64,000 nucleotides of DNA, taken from the NCBI RefSeq assembly GCF_002237445.1, contig NZ_CP022527.1:1240001-1304000 (forward strand). The letters are read 5' to 3'. The notes under the pieces were generated by a model. It saw only the letters and a program-made list of their open reading frames with translations, did not search any database and was not told the origin of the DNA. Shown here in pieces: positions 16,062 through 24,277 of the stretch (position 1 is its first letter; each line of letters begins with the position of its first letter). The translations under genes were made by a program, and so were the position numbers. The stretch comes from Neisseria sp. KEM232 (GTDB lineage Bacteria > Pseudomonadota > Gammaproteobacteria > Burkholderiales > Neisseriaceae).

Positions 16062-17084
16062 TTAAATTTTGTTAGCCGCATTGGCCGTTTCAGACGGCCA
16101 TAAGCCGCTTCGGCGCTCGGGGGCGGTATCGAGGAAGGCGGCGACGGCGTCGTATTGCGCGGCGGCATTGTCGAGGGTGTTGGCTTGTTTGCGCAGGGCG
16201 GCGCCCTCGGCGAAAGGGGCGGTGTACCAGCCGATGTGCTTGCGGGCGATGCGTGCGCCGGCGGTGTCGCCGTAGAAGGCGTACATGGCTCGGAGGTGCT
16301 GCAAAAAGGTGTCGGCGGCCGTCTGAAAGGCAATGGGTGCGGGCGGCGTGCCGTGTTGCAGAAAGTGTTTGATTTCGGCGAAAAGCCACGGCCTGCCCTG
16401 TGCGCCGCGCCCGACCATCACGCCGTCGGCGCCGGTTTGCCGCAGCACGGCGGCGGCTTTTTCGGCGGAGGCGATGTCGCCGTTGACCCACAGGGGGATG
16501 GAGATGTCTTGCTTAACTTGGGCGATGAGTTCGTAAGAGGCGTCGCCTTTGTACATTTGCTCGCGGGTGCGGCCGTGCACGGCGAGGGCGGCGATGCCGG
16601 CCTGTTCGGCCATTTTGGCGATGGTGCGGATGTTTTTGTTGTTTTCGCAAAAGCCGAGGCGGGTTTTGAGGGTGACGGGTACGCCCGCCGCCGCGACGAC
16701 GGCGGTCAGAATGTCGCCGACCAGTTTTTCGTTTTGCAGCAGGGCGCTGCCGGCCAGCACGTTGCAGACTTTTTTCGCCGGGCAGCCCATGTTGATGTCG
16801 ATAATCTGCGCGCCCTGCTCGGCATTGTAGCGGGCGGCTTCGGCCATGCGCTGCGGGTCGCTGCCGACTATCTGCACGGCGCGGATGCCCTCTTCGCCGG
16901 CAAAATCGCTGCGGTGCAGGCTTTTTTGGGTGTGGCGCAGCGAGGGGTCGCTGTTGAGCATTTCGCTGACGGCGTAGCCCGCGCCGAAACGCCGTGCCAG
17001 TTGTCGGAAGGGTTTGTCGGTGATGCCCGCCATCGGCGCGAGGGCGGCGGGGGTTTCGATAAGGTATGAACCGATGGAGAACAT
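16062..17084 (-). CDS. dusB: tRNA-dihydrouridine synthase B
   Basis: A 340-residue flavoenzyme that reduces uridine to dihydrouridine in the tRNA D-loop. It shows the FMN-barrel start LAPMAGITDKPFRQLARRFG (about 15-35), the catalytic cysteine motif DINMGCPAKKVCNVLAGSALL near residues 97-117, and the C-terminal helical tRNA-binding domain with HIGWYT near 277. The extreme C-terminus (GLWPSETANAANKI) is partly read through an inverted DUS-like sequence. Start: MFSIGSYLIETP. It lies upstream of fis. Confidence 0.95.
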   Translation of the reverse strand: MFSIGSYLIETPAALAPMAGITDKPFRQLARRFGAGYAVSEMLNSDPSLRHTQKSLHRSDFAGEEGIRAVQIVGSDPQRMAEAARYNAEQGAQIIDINMGCPAKKVCNVLAGSALLQNEKLVGDILTAVVAAAGVPVTLKTRLGFCENNKNIRTIAKMAEQAGIAALAVHGRTREQMYKGDASYELIAQVKQDISIPLWVNGDIASAEKAAAVLRQTGADGVMVGRGAQGRPWLFAEIKHFLQHGTPPAPIAFQTAADTFLQHLRAMYAFYGDTAGARIARKHIGWYTAPFAEGAALRKQANTLDNAAAQYDAVAAFLDTAPERRSGLWPSETANAANKI

Positions 17085-17147
17085 GGGATGCGGGTGGAAA
17101 AAAGGGCGCGATTATATAGCGGAAGGGCGCTGCGGGGTTTGCAGGCC

Positions 17148-17167
17148 GTTCCCGCCTTCGCGGGAAT
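17148..17167. repeat. dRS3-like repeat in composite element
   Basis: GTTCCCGCCTTCGCGGGAAT followed by GACGTTTCTGAAA. It belongs to the composite GGCCGTTCCCGCC...GACGTTTCTGAAA repeat seen at several other sites (for example 39204-39240 and 56326-56378). Confidence 0.75.
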
Positions 17168-17253
17168 GACGTTTCTGAAACGCCGTTTCAGACGGCCTTG
17201 ACAGCGCCGCGCCGCGCGTTATCCTTGCGCGTTTTGGCAAACGGGAGGCGGCT

Positions 17254-17844
17254 GTGGTGCGGATGGTGTGTGCGGGAGTGGACGAGGCGGGGCGCGGGCC
17301 GCTGGCGGGCAGCGTGTTTGCCGCCGCTGTGGTGTTGCCGGAAACATACAATTTGCCGGGGCTGGCCGACTCGAAAAAACTCAGCGAGAAAAAGCGCGGC
17401 GATCTGGCGGCGCGGATTAAGGAACAGGCGCTTGCGTGGAGCGTGGCTTCGGCGGGCACGGAAGAAATCGCCGAACTGAACATTCTGCACGCGGCGATGC
17501 TGGCGATGCGCCGCGCGGTGGCGGGACTGGCGCTGGTGCCCGACAAAATCCTCATCGACGGCAACCGCGTGCCGCCCGATCTTCCCGCGCCTGCCGAGGC
17601 AGTGGTGAAGGGCGACAGCAAAATCATCGAGATTTCCGCCGCTTCGGTGCTGGCGAAAACGGCGCGCGACGCGGAAATGTACGCGCTGGCAAAACGTTTC
17701 CCGCAATACGGCTTTGAGCGGCACAAGGGCTACGGCACGGCGGAGCACCTTGCCGCGCTCAAACGTTTCGGCGTGCTGCCCGAACACCGCCGCGACTTCG
17801 CGCCCGTGCGCGAAATACTGGCGCAGGGGCGGCTGTTTGAATAA
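17254..17844 (+). CDS. rnhB: Ribonuclease HII
   Basis: A 196-residue enzyme that removes ribonucleotides from DNA. Catalytic acidic residues are visible in AGVDEAGRGPLAG (D9, E10), then LADSKKLSEKKR, ILIDGNR, and VKGDSKIIEISAASVLAKTARD. The HKGYGT motif and PEHRRDFAPV end complete the family signature. The start is ambiguous: GTG at 17254 gives VRMVCAGVDE and ATG at 17263 gives a start four residues shorter. rlmH follows after a DUS-rich gap of 104 bases. Confidence 0.95.
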   Translation: MVRMVCAGVDEAGRGPLAGSVFAAAVVLPETYNLPGLADSKKLSEKKRGDLAARIKEQALAWSVASAGTEEIAELNILHAAMLAMRRAVAGLALVPDKILIDGNRVPPDLPAPAEAVVKGDSKIIEISAASVLAKTARDAEMYALAKRFPQYGFERHKGYGTAEHLAALKRFGVLPEHRRDFAPVREILAQGRLFE

Positions 17845-17948
17845 GGATCGGAGGCCGTCTGAAAAACGCGTTTTCCCGTTTTTCAGACGGCCTGCGGCAC
17901 AAACAGGCTTTGAGGCCGTCTGAAAACAGAAAAAAGGACAGGATAAAG

Positions 17949-18419
17949 ATGAATATTACGGTGTTGGCCGTCGGCACGAAGATGCCGCGCTGGGTGGACG
18001 AGGCGGTGAACGAATACGCCAAGCGCTTCGGCCGCGATGTGGATTATGTGTTGAAGGAAATCAAACCCGAAAAGCGCGGCGCGGGCGTGAACGCGGCGCA
18101 GGGCATGGCGGCGGAGGAAAAACGCATCCTCGACGCGCTGCCTGCGGGGGCGCTGGTTGTGGCGCTGGACGAGCGCGGCAAAGCGCCGACCTCGGTGGAG
18201 CTGGCGGCTTATCTGCAAAGCTGGCGGCAGAACGGCGAACATGTCTGCTTTCTGATCGGCGGCGCCGACGGCATGACCGACGCGCTCAAAAGCCGCGCCG
18301 CGCTGCTGCTGCGCCTGTCGAGCCTGACGCTGCCGCACGGCATGGTGCGCGTGCTGCTGACCGAGCAGCTCTACCGCGCGGTGTCGATTCTGAACAATCA
18401 TCCCTACCATCGGGAGTAG
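17949..18419 (+). CDS. rlmH: 23S rRNA (pseudouridine1915-N3)-methyltransferase
   Basis: A 156-residue SPOUT-class methyltransferase acting on 70S ribosomes. Conserved features are MNITVLAVGTKMPRWVDEAVNEYAKRF, the LDERGK strand near residue 76, the knot loop FLIGGADGMTDAL near 102-114, and the C-terminal LTEQLYRAVSILNNHPYHRE. AAAGGACAGGATAAAG precedes the ATG at 17949; an upstream in-frame start at 17910 reads through a DUS and is rejected. An inverted-DUS terminator follows at once. Confidence 0.96.
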   Translation: MNITVLAVGTKMPRWVDEAVNEYAKRFGRDVDYVLKEIKPEKRGAGVNAAQGMAAEEKRILDALPAGALVVALDERGKAPTSVELAAYLQSWRQNGEHVCFLIGGADGMTDALKSRAALLLRLSSLTLPHGMVRVLLTEQLYRAVSILNNHPYHRE

Positions 18420-18428
18420 GGTACGGAG

Positions 18429-18459
18429 AGGCCGTCTGAAAAAGGGTTTCAGACGGCCT
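18429..18459 (+). terminator. Inverted-DUS terminator of rlmH
   Basis: AGGCCGTCTGAAA...TTTCAGACGGCCT forms a 13-bp stem 9 bases after the rlmH stop. A second DUS hairpin with a T tail lies at 18522-18562, between rlmH and the convergent metY, and can serve both strands. Confidence 0.8.
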
Positions 18460-18574
18460 CCGAATGTTTTTCCGTACGTTTTTCCGTTCCGCTGCAAGTC
18501 TGCGTGGCAATGTGAAGCAAAAGGCCGTCTGAAACCGCAATCGGGTTTCAGACGGCCTTTTTACGGCTGCCCGT

Positions 18575-19849
18575 TTATTTGGCGGCGGCGAGCGCCTGTG
18601 CCAAATCGGCGAGCAAGTCGTCGATGTGTTCGATGCCGACCGACAGACGCACCATGTCTTCGCCGACGCCTGCGGCTTGCAGCTCTTCGGGCGATAGCTG
18701 GCGGTGGGTGGTGCTCGCGGGATGGGTGGCCAGCGATTTGGCGTCGCCGATGTTCACCAGACGCAGGAAGAGTTGCAGCGCGTCGATGAATTTTGCCCCT
18801 GCTTCGCGTCCGCCCTTGATGCCGAAGCTGAGCAGGCCGGAGGCTTTGCCGCCGTAGTCGCGGTCGGTCAGTGCTTTGTAGGGGCTGTTGTCCAAAGCGG
18901 GGTAGTTGACCCAGGCGACTTGCGGGTGGTTTTGCAGGTAGCGGGCGACGGCGAGGGCGTTTTCGCAATGGCGCTCCATACGCAGGGCAAGCGTTTCCAG
19001 TCCTTGCAGCAGCAAAAAGGCGCTCATCGGGCTGAGTGCGGCGCCGGTGTTGCGCAGCGGTACGACGCGGGCGCGGGCGATGTAGGCGGCGGCGCCGAAG
19101 TGTTCGCTGTAATTGACACCGTGGTAGGAGGGGTCGGGCTGGTTCAGGATGGCATCGAAGCGCGGGTTGCCCGCCCAGGCGAATTTGCCGCTGTCGATAA
19201 TCGCGCCGCCGATGGTGGTGCCGTGGCCGCCGATGTATTTGGTCAGCGACTGGATGACGATGTCGGCGCCGTGTTCGATGGGGCGGTAGAGGGCGGGCGA
19301 GGGGACGGTGTTGTCGACCATCAGCGGCAGACCCTGCGCGTGTGCGGCAGCGGCAAAGGCGGGGATGTCGATAACGTTGATGGCGGGGTTGCCGATGGAT
19401 TCGGTGTAAACGAGGCGGGTGCGGGCGTCGGCAAGCGCGGCGATTTGTTCGGGTTTGTCGGGATCGACAAAGCGCACTTTGATGCCCTGCTGCGGCAGGG
19501 TGTGGGCGAAGTAGTTGTAGGTGCCGCCGTAGAGGGTTTTGGTGGCGATGATGTTGTCGCCCGCCTGCGCGATGGTTTGCACGGCGTAGGTGATGGCGGC
19601 CATGCCGCTTGCCACCGCCAGCGCGGCGATGCCGCCTTCAAGCTGCGCGAGTCGCTCTTCGAGCACGGCGGTGGTGGGGTTCATGATGCGGGTGTAGATG
19701 TTGCCCGCGACGTTGAGGTTGAAGAGGTCGGCGCCGTGTTGGGTATCGTCGAAGGTGTAGGAGGTGGTTTGGTAGACGGGCACGGCGGCGGCGCGGGTGG
19801 AGGGGTCGGAACGGTAGCCGGCGTGCAGGGCGATGGTTTCGCGTTTCAT
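18575..19849 (-). CDS. metY: O-acetylhomoserine sulfhydrylase (aminocarboxypropyltransferase)
   Basis: A 424-residue PLP enzyme of the Cys/Met metabolism family that joins sulfide to O-acylhomoserine to give homocysteine. The start METHALHAGY-type opening here is KRETIALHAGYRSDPSTRAAAVP, followed by YTRIMNPTTAVLEERLAQLEGG (about 52-73) and the PLP lysine K204 in QSLTKYIGGHGTT. Length and the N-terminal pattern fit MetY rather than MetZ or MetB. With metX, metW and metF elsewhere in the window it supports a direct sulfhydrylation route. Whether the donor is acetyl- or succinyl-homoserine is not visible. Confidence 0.92.
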   Translation of the reverse strand: MKRETIALHAGYRSDPSTRAAAVPVYQTTSYTFDDTQHGADLFNLNVAGNIYTRIMNPTTAVLEERLAQLEGGIAALAVASGMAAITYAVQTIAQAGDNIIATKTLYGGTYNYFAHTLPQQGIKVRFVDPDKPEQIAALADARTRLVYTESIGNPAINVIDIPAFAAAAHAQGLPLMVDNTVPSPALYRPIEHGADIVIQSLTKYIGGHGTTIGGAIIDSGKFAWAGNPRFDAILNQPDPSYHGVNYSEHFGAAAYIARARVVPLRNTGAALSPMSAFLLLQGLETLALRMERHCENALAVARYLQNHPQVAWVNYPALDNSPYKALTDRDYGGKASGLLSFGIKGGREAGAKFIDALQLFLRLVNIGDAKSLATHPASTTHRQLSPEELQAAGVGEDMVRLSVGIEHIDDLLADLAQALAAAK

Positions 19850-19909
19850 GGCGGTTTCCTTCTAGGAAAAACAGCAGGTTTATGGATAGGGATGAGTAAA
19901 GTAGACAAA

Positions 19910-19952
19910 AGGCCGTCTGAAAACCCGGTTTCGGGTTTTCAGACGGCCTTTT
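19910..19952. terminator. Inverted-DUS terminator downstream of hemB
   Basis: AGGCCGTCTGAAAACCCG...CGGGTTTTCAGACGGCCT forms an 18-bp stem, with T runs on both sides; it lies 1 base past the hemB stop (minus strand) and before metY. Confidence 0.85.
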
Positions 19953-19953
19953 G

Positions 19954-20955
19954 TCAGCGGCGGAGCTGTTTGGCAGCTTCAATGGCGTAGTAAGTCAAGA
20001 TGCCGTCGGCGCCGGCGCGTTTGAATGCGAGCAGGCTTTCTAAGATAACTTTGTCGCCGTCGAGCCAGCCGTTTTGGATGGCGGCCTGCAGCATGGCGTA
20101 TTCGCCGGAGACTTGGTAGGCGTAGGTTGGTACGCCGAACTCGTCTTTGATACGGCGCACGATGTCGAGATACGGCAGGCCGGGTTTCACCATCACCATG
20201 TCTGCGCCCTCTTGGATGTCGAGGGCGATTTCGTGCAGGGCTTCGTTGCTGTTGGCCGGATCCATCTGGTAGGTTTTTTTGTCGGCTTTGCCGAGGTTGC
20301 CGCTGCTGCCGACGGCATCGCGGAACGGGCCGTAAAAGGCGGAGGCGTATTTGGCGGAGTAAGCCATGATGCGGGTGTGGATGTGGCCTGCGTCTTCGAG
20401 GGCTTCGCGGATGGCGAGGATGCGGCCGTCCATCATGTCGGACGGGGCGACAACCTGCGCGCCTGCGTCGGCGTGGCACAGGGCTTGGCGCACCAATACT
20501 TCGATGGTTTCGTCGTTAAGCACATAGCCGTCTGAATCGGTGAGGCCGTCTTGGCCGTGCACGGTATAGGGGTCGAGCGCGATGTCGGTCATGATGCCCA
20601 GTTCGGGAAACCGCTCGCGCAGGGCGCGGACAACGGTGGGCACGAGGCCTTCGGGGTTGTAGGCTTCTTCGGCGGCGGCGGTTTTGTTGCGGGTAACGAC
20701 GGGAAACAGCGCGAGCATGGGAATGCCGAGTTTGACGGCTTCTTCGGCGGTAAAAAGCAGTTTGTCGAGGCTTTGGCGTTTCACGCCGGGCATGGACGGG
20801 ATGTTTTCTTCCTGTCCGCTGCCTTCGAGTACGAACACAGGGTAAATCAAGTCGTCGGCGGTAAGCGTGTGTTCGCGCATGAGGCGGCGGGAGAAGTCGT
20901 CTTTGCGCATGCGGCGCATGCGGGTGGCGGAAACGTAACGCGGCGGAAAATTCAT
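19954..20955 (-). CDS. hemB: Delta-aminolevulinic acid dehydratase (porphobilinogen synthase)
   Basis: A 333-residue enzyme condensing two 5-aminolevulinate molecules in haem synthesis. The two Schiff-base lysines are K202 (AYSAKYASAFYGPF) and K257 (MVMVKPGLPYLD). The region DIALDPYTVHGQDG carries aspartate and histidine in place of the zinc-binding cysteine triad, which fits the magnesium-type enzyme. The start at 20955 is chosen because AAAAGGAAGACC precedes this ATG; a longer frame to 21021 has no ribosome site. Confidence 0.95.
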   Translation of the reverse strand: MNFPPRYVSATRMRRMRKDDFSRRLMREHTLTADDLIYPVFVLEGSGQEENIPSMPGVKRQSLDKLLFTAEEAVKLGIPMLALFPVVTRNKTAAAEEAYNPEGLVPTVVRALRERFPELGIMTDIALDPYTVHGQDGLTDSDGYVLNDETIEVLVRQALCHADAGAQVVAPSDMMDGRILAIREALEDAGHIHTRIMAYSAKYASAFYGPFRDAVGSSGNLGKADKKTYQMDPANSNEALHEIALDIQEGADMVMVKPGLPYLDIVRRIKDEFGVPTYAYQVSGEYAMLQAAIQNGWLDGDKVILESLLAFKRAGADGILTYYAIEAAKQLRR

Positions 20956-21108
20956 CGGTCTTCCTTTTGTATGGTCGGTAGTCAAAATAAAAGGGCGGAT
21001 TATACGCCCGCCAATCCGCATGGGCAGAATCTGATTGAACGGTGTAAGAAAATTTCTTTACGAAACATTGGTGTTTTTGAAACGCTCGAAATATTTCCGC
21101 ACAAAAGC
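20956..21108. other. hemB upstream region and AT-rich UP-like segment
   Basis: The first part is the hemB 5' region. From about 21045 it becomes AT-rich (AAGAAAATTTCTTTACGAAAC and TGTTTTTGAAACGCTCGAAA), consistent with an UP element feeding the promoter at 21109-21137. No gene is seen. Confidence 0.5.
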
Positions 21109-21137
21109 TTGCAAAGGGTTTCGGGGTTCTGTATAGT
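21109..21137 (+). promoter_or_regulatory. rRNA-type sigma-70 promoter
   Basis: TTGCAA (21109-21114), a 17-base spacer and TATAGT (21132-21137). It stands upstream of an rRNA leader and is the kind of promoter expected for an rrn operon, but no rRNA gene follows. Confidence 0.8.
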
Positions 21138-21303
21138 TCACATCTTCGCTGCTTCGGCGGCGCTGTTCTTTAACAAAACGATTACCGATAAGTGTGAGTG
21201 CGCGAGCCTCACACTGCGACAAAAACAGACAGAAGATGTTTTCATTGGCTGTCGGTTTCTTTGAAGCAGACCAGAAGTTATAAGTTAGAGATTGAACATA
21301 AGA
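21138..21303 (+). ncRNA. Orphan 16S rRNA leader with boxA
   Basis: The sequence resembles the neisserial rrn leader: boxA TGTTCTTTAACA (21164-21175; one mismatch to the E. coli boxA TGCTCTTTAACA), GATTACCGATAAGTGTGAGT, a GTGTGAG...CTCACAC hairpin (about 21192-21214), then TTTCTTTGAAGCAGACCAGA and GTTAGAGATTGAACATAAGA. In intact operons ATTGAACATAAGA is followed by GTTTGATCCTGGCTCAG, the 16S start. Here it breaks at that point and continues into a transposase fragment, so this is a leader without its gene. The comparison rests on recalled rrn sequences. Confidence 0.8.
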
Positions 21304-21530
21304 ATTAATCACAGCAAGCTGTTTGCCGACAGACAGAACCATATCAACGGCATTGAAAATTTCTGGAATCAGGCAAAGCGCGTACTGCGCAAATACAATG
21401 GAATCGACCGTAAATCTTTCCCGCTTTTCTTGAAAGAATGCGAGTTCCGTTTTAACTTTGGCACACCCTCCGAGCAGCTTAAAGTGCTGCGTCGGTGGTG
21501 TGAAATTTAGGGCTTATCTAGTACAGCCCC
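21304..21530 (+). mobile_element. IS1016-like (IS1595 family) 3' remnant
   Basis: A frame from about 21316 to 21510 encodes the C-terminal end of an IS1595-family transposase: LFADRQNHINGIENFWNQAK, then RKYNGIDRKSFPLFLKECEF and FNFGTPSEQLK. The stop at 21508 is followed by GGGCTTATCTAGTACAGCCC, which looks like the IS1016 terminal inverted repeat. The left two-thirds of the element and its left end are missing. It cannot move by itself. Confidence 0.8.
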
Positions 21531-21567
21531 TTCCGTTTTCCCAACCCGACGCAAAAAAGGAACTCCC

Positions 21568-21885
21568 ATGAGTTTTCAAGACCATCTCGCCGCCATGCCC
21601 GACATCGCCCATCTTTCGGGCTTGAACGTCCTCGACGCGGCAGGCAATACCGTCCACCACATCCCCGCCGCCCCCGGCAAGCTCGGTTCGCTCAAACTCT
21701 ACAACGCGCTGGCACAGGAATTTTCCGGCCGTCTGAACGCCGCAGCCGCCGCACGCGGACTGGAGCTGTTTGCCGAACACACCGCCGACGCCCGAGCCAA
21801 CCCCGGCAAGCACCCGAATATCGACCTGCTGTTTAAAGTGCGCGCGGAAAACTTGGATTTGCGCTTCGAACCGCTGGCGCAGTAA
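21568..21885 (+). CDS. DUF2322 family protein
   Basis: A 105-residue cytosolic protein starting MSFQDHLAAMPDIAHLSGLN. The PGKLGSLKLYNALAQEFSG and LELFAEHTADARANPGKHPN blocks, followed by IDLLF, match DUF2322, a conserved family of unknown function. AAAAAAGGAACTCCC precedes the ATG. Since the IS remnant and the orphan rrn promoter lie directly upstream with no strong terminator visible between, that promoter may drive this gene. Confidence 0.8.
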   Translation: MSFQDHLAAMPDIAHLSGLNVLDAAGNTVHHIPAAPGKLGSLKLYNALAQEFSGRLNAAAAARGLELFAEHTADARANPGKHPNIDLLFKVRAENLDLRFEPLAQ

Positions 21886-21906
21886 ACGCGGTTTGCCGAA
21901 GCGGAA

Positions 21907-21950
21907 AGGCCGTCTGAAAGCCCCGGGTTTGGGTTTTCAGACGGCCTTTT
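21907..21950. terminator. Inverted-DUS bidirectional terminator
   Basis: AGGCCGTCTGAAAGCCC...GGGTTTTCAGACGGCCT with TTTT between the convergent DUF2322 and NERD genes. Confidence 0.85.
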
Positions 21951-21960
21951 GCCGTGTGTT

Positions 21961-22995
21961 TTAGCGGTATTTTTTCTGGCAGTCGAAGCAGTAGATGCGG
22001 TTTTGGAAAAGGGCTTTGCGACTCCAACAGTAGCGGGCGGCGTTTTCGCTGACGCTTTTGCGGCAGTCGGCGCAAAAGTAGCGTTTCTGCGCGGCAGCGG
22101 CTTGCTGCGTGTCCGGCGCGGCCTGTGCCGGTACGGTTTGCACAGGCGGCTCAGTCTGTGCGGGCGGGCTTGGCGGCGCGGCCTGCGGAGCGGAATTTTG
22201 CGGCTGTGGCTGTGGCGCGGCCTGCACGGGCGGGACATGAAGCGCGGCGGGTTCGCTGATGCCGAAACGGGCTTTCCAGTTGTATTTGGACGGGCGGTGG
22301 AAAGAGGCGAGGTATTCGGCAAATTCGTATAGCGTTTCGCGGGAAATGGTTTTCATAACAGCAAGACTGCCCGCAATGCTCACCTCATCGATGTCCTTCT
22401 CGACTCTTTTGCGGACTTGTTCGCTTTTGATGATTCTGTCTAAATACTTCACGTTTTTGCCGTTTTGCGGACGGTGGATTTGCGCCGAGTTGCCGATCAG
22501 GATTAAGTGGTAAAAGGCGGGCTTCATACGCAAGCCCAAACGGGTCGGTACGGCAATTTCGCCGTCGTCGAACATCTTTTTCAACAGCAGGCGGTGGCGC
22601 TCGTTTTGCTCGATAGGCGAAGGCATTCCGTATGTTTTGCCTTCATACAGATAGGAAAATTCGCCGTTTTCGTTGATGGCGAAGCCTTCGTTGAAATTTT
22701 TGCTTTCGCAGATGTAGATTTCCATCGTGCGGTTGAGCAGCAGATGGTCTATCTGTGCCACTCTGCCTTCGTATTCCACGCGGAAATCGTGGATAACCGC
22801 CCAGTTTTTGGAAGGATTGCCAAAATGAAAGTCGATATGGTAAGCGGCCTCTTTCTCCCCCGCCATGCCCGCGCGGATTTTACGGATTTCCGTTTTGATT
22901 TTCCGCTTGGTCGGCTCATCGACGTAGGGCAGTGCCAGCAGGGCGGTGAGTTCTTCTATATCTTGGTTCCGGTTTTCCGCGTGTTTGATGATCAT
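21961..22995 (-). CDS. NERD-domain protein with C-terminal zinc ribbon
   Basis: A 344-residue protein. Residues about 45-165 form a nuclease-related (NERD) domain with the restriction-like core: GEKEAAYHIDFHFG, then VEYEGRVAQIDHLLLNRTME with the acidic ID, and IYICESKNFNEGF with the E-x-K pair. A proline/glutamine/alanine-rich linker (about 255-305) follows, and the tail YFCADCRKSVSENAARYC...YCFDCQKKYR is a four-cysteine zinc ribbon. The combination suggests DNA binding and possible cleavage. No partner genes adjoin it. A role in defence or repair is conjecture. Confidence 0.85.
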   Translation of the reverse strand: MIIKHAENRNQDIEELTALLALPYVDEPTKRKIKTEIRKIRAGMAGEKEAAYHIDFHFGNPSKNWAVIHDFRVEYEGRVAQIDHLLLNRTMEIYICESKNFNEGFAINENGEFSYLYEGKTYGMPSPIEQNERHRLLLKKMFDDGEIAVPTRLGLRMKPAFYHLILIGNSAQIHRPQNGKNVKYLDRIIKSEQVRKRVEKDIDEVSIAGSLAVMKTISRETLYEFAEYLASFHRPSKYNWKARFGISEPAALHVPPVQAAPQPQPQNSAPQAAPPSPPAQTEPPVQTVPAQAAPDTQQAAAAQKRYFCADCRKSVSENAARYCWSRKALFQNRIYCFDCQKKYR

Positions 22996-23156
22996 GGTTT
23001 TTGGCTTGCAAACAAAGGTTGACGGCTGCGGCCGCCTTTTCAGACGGCCTGAAAAAGCCGCGATTATACCGTTTTGCGTAAAGACGGGTTGCCGTGCGTT
23101 AAGCGCAGGCAGGCGGGCTGCTATAATCGCGGCCTTTTTAGGCCGTCTGAAACAAC

Positions 23157-24098
23157 ATGGATTTTCCCAAAGCCTTCGCCCTGCTCGGGCCTACCGCTTC
23201 CGGCAAAACCTGCCTTGCGCTGCGGCTGGCAGAGCGTTTTCCCGTTGAAATCGTCAGCCTCGATTCCGCGCTGGTATACAAAGGAATGGACATCGGCACG
23301 GCCAAGCCGTCTGCCGCCGAGCTGGCCGCCGTGCCGCACCATCTGATCGACATTGTCACGCCGCTGCAAACGTACAGCGCGGCGGAGTTTGCGGCGGACT
23401 GCCTGCGCCTGTGCCGCGAGATTGCCGCGCGCGGGCGGCTGCCGCTGATTGTCGGCGGCACGATAATGTATTTCCACGCGCTGACGGGCGGGCTGAACGA
23501 TCTGCCCGCTGCCGATCCCGCCGTGCGCGCGCAGTTGCAGGCGGAGAAGGCGGCGCACGGTCTGGCCGCGCTCTACCGCCGTTTGCAGGCGGCCGACCCC
23601 GCCACCGCCGCCCGTTTGCAGCCGTCCGACAGCCAACGCATCGAGCGCGCGTTGGAAGTGCTGATGCTGACGGGCAGGCCGCTGGGCGAACATCTGGCCG
23701 TTCAGACGGCCTACCGCCTGCCGCTGGATTTGCACACCTTCGCCCTGGTTCCGCACGAGCGCGCCCGTCTGCACGAGGCCATTGCTGCGCGTTTCCAAGC
23801 GATGCTGGACGCGGGTTTGGTTGACGAAGTGCGCCGCCTGCAAAGCGGATATCCCGCGCTGACGGCGGAACACAATTCCATGCGCTGCGTCGGCTACCGT
23901 CAGGCCTGGGACTATCTGGCGGGCGCGTGCGGCTACGCGGAATTTGCCGAACGCGGCACGGCGGCGACGCGCCAGCTTGCCAAACGCCAGCTCACCTGGC
24001 TGCGCAAAATCCCCGCCGACACCGCCGCCGACCCCTACGGCGCGGCCGATGTTTTTCAGACGGCCTATGAGGCGGCGGCGCGGCATTTTGGCTGTTGA
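23157..24098 (+). CDS. miaA: tRNA dimethylallyltransferase
   Basis: A 313-residue enzyme that adds an isopentenyl group to A37 of tRNAs reading UNN codons. The P-loop GPTASGKT is at residues 11-18, followed by SLDSALVYKGMDIGTAKPS and PHHLID (about 35-65), and GGTIMYFHAL near 101-110. In-frame inverted DUS are read as QTAY at about residues 183 and 300. The gene begins two bases after a DUS (AGGCCGTCTGAAACAAC). No hfq follows, unlike in gamma-proteobacteria. Confidence 0.96.
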   Translation: MDFPKAFALLGPTASGKTCLALRLAERFPVEIVSLDSALVYKGMDIGTAKPSAAELAAVPHHLIDIVTPLQTYSAAEFAADCLRLCREIAARGRLPLIVGGTIMYFHALTGGLNDLPAADPAVRAQLQAEKAAHGLAALYRRLQAADPATAARLQPSDSQRIERALEVLMLTGRPLGEHLAVQTAYRLPLDLHTFALVPHERARLHEAIAARFQAMLDAGLVDEVRRLQSGYPALTAEHNSMRCVGYRQAWDYLAGACGYAEFAERGTAATRQLAKRQLTWLRKIPADTAADPYGAADVFQTAYEAAARHFGC

Positions 24099-24106
24099 GC
24101 ATTTGA

Positions 24107-24249
24107 GGCCGTTCCCGCCTGTACCCCTTCGGGGCATCAACGCGGGAATGGCGTTTCTGAAAACCCGCCGTGCAAACAAACCCCCGAGGCCGTCTGAAAG
24201 CCTCAAAACGATTTTCAGAAACGTCATTCCCGCGTAGGCGGGAACGGCC
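24107..24249. repeat. Two facing composite dRS3 repeats
   Basis: GGCCGTTCCCGCC...CGGGAATGGCGTTTCTGAAAA (24107-24166, with an extra insert CTTCGGGGCATCAA) and its inverse TTTTCAGAAACGTCATTCCC...GGCGGGAACGGCC (24211-24249) face each other between miaA and the RDD gene, with a DUS between them. Confidence 0.7.
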
Positions 24250-24277
24250 TCCCGCTTTATTTGACGGAGAAAAAACC

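Noticed and set aside
21058..21342. A 94-residue minus-strand frame in the hemB-DUF2322 gap
   Set aside because: It lies wholly across the rRNA promoter, leader and IS junction on the wrong strand, has no ribosome site, and resembles no protein.
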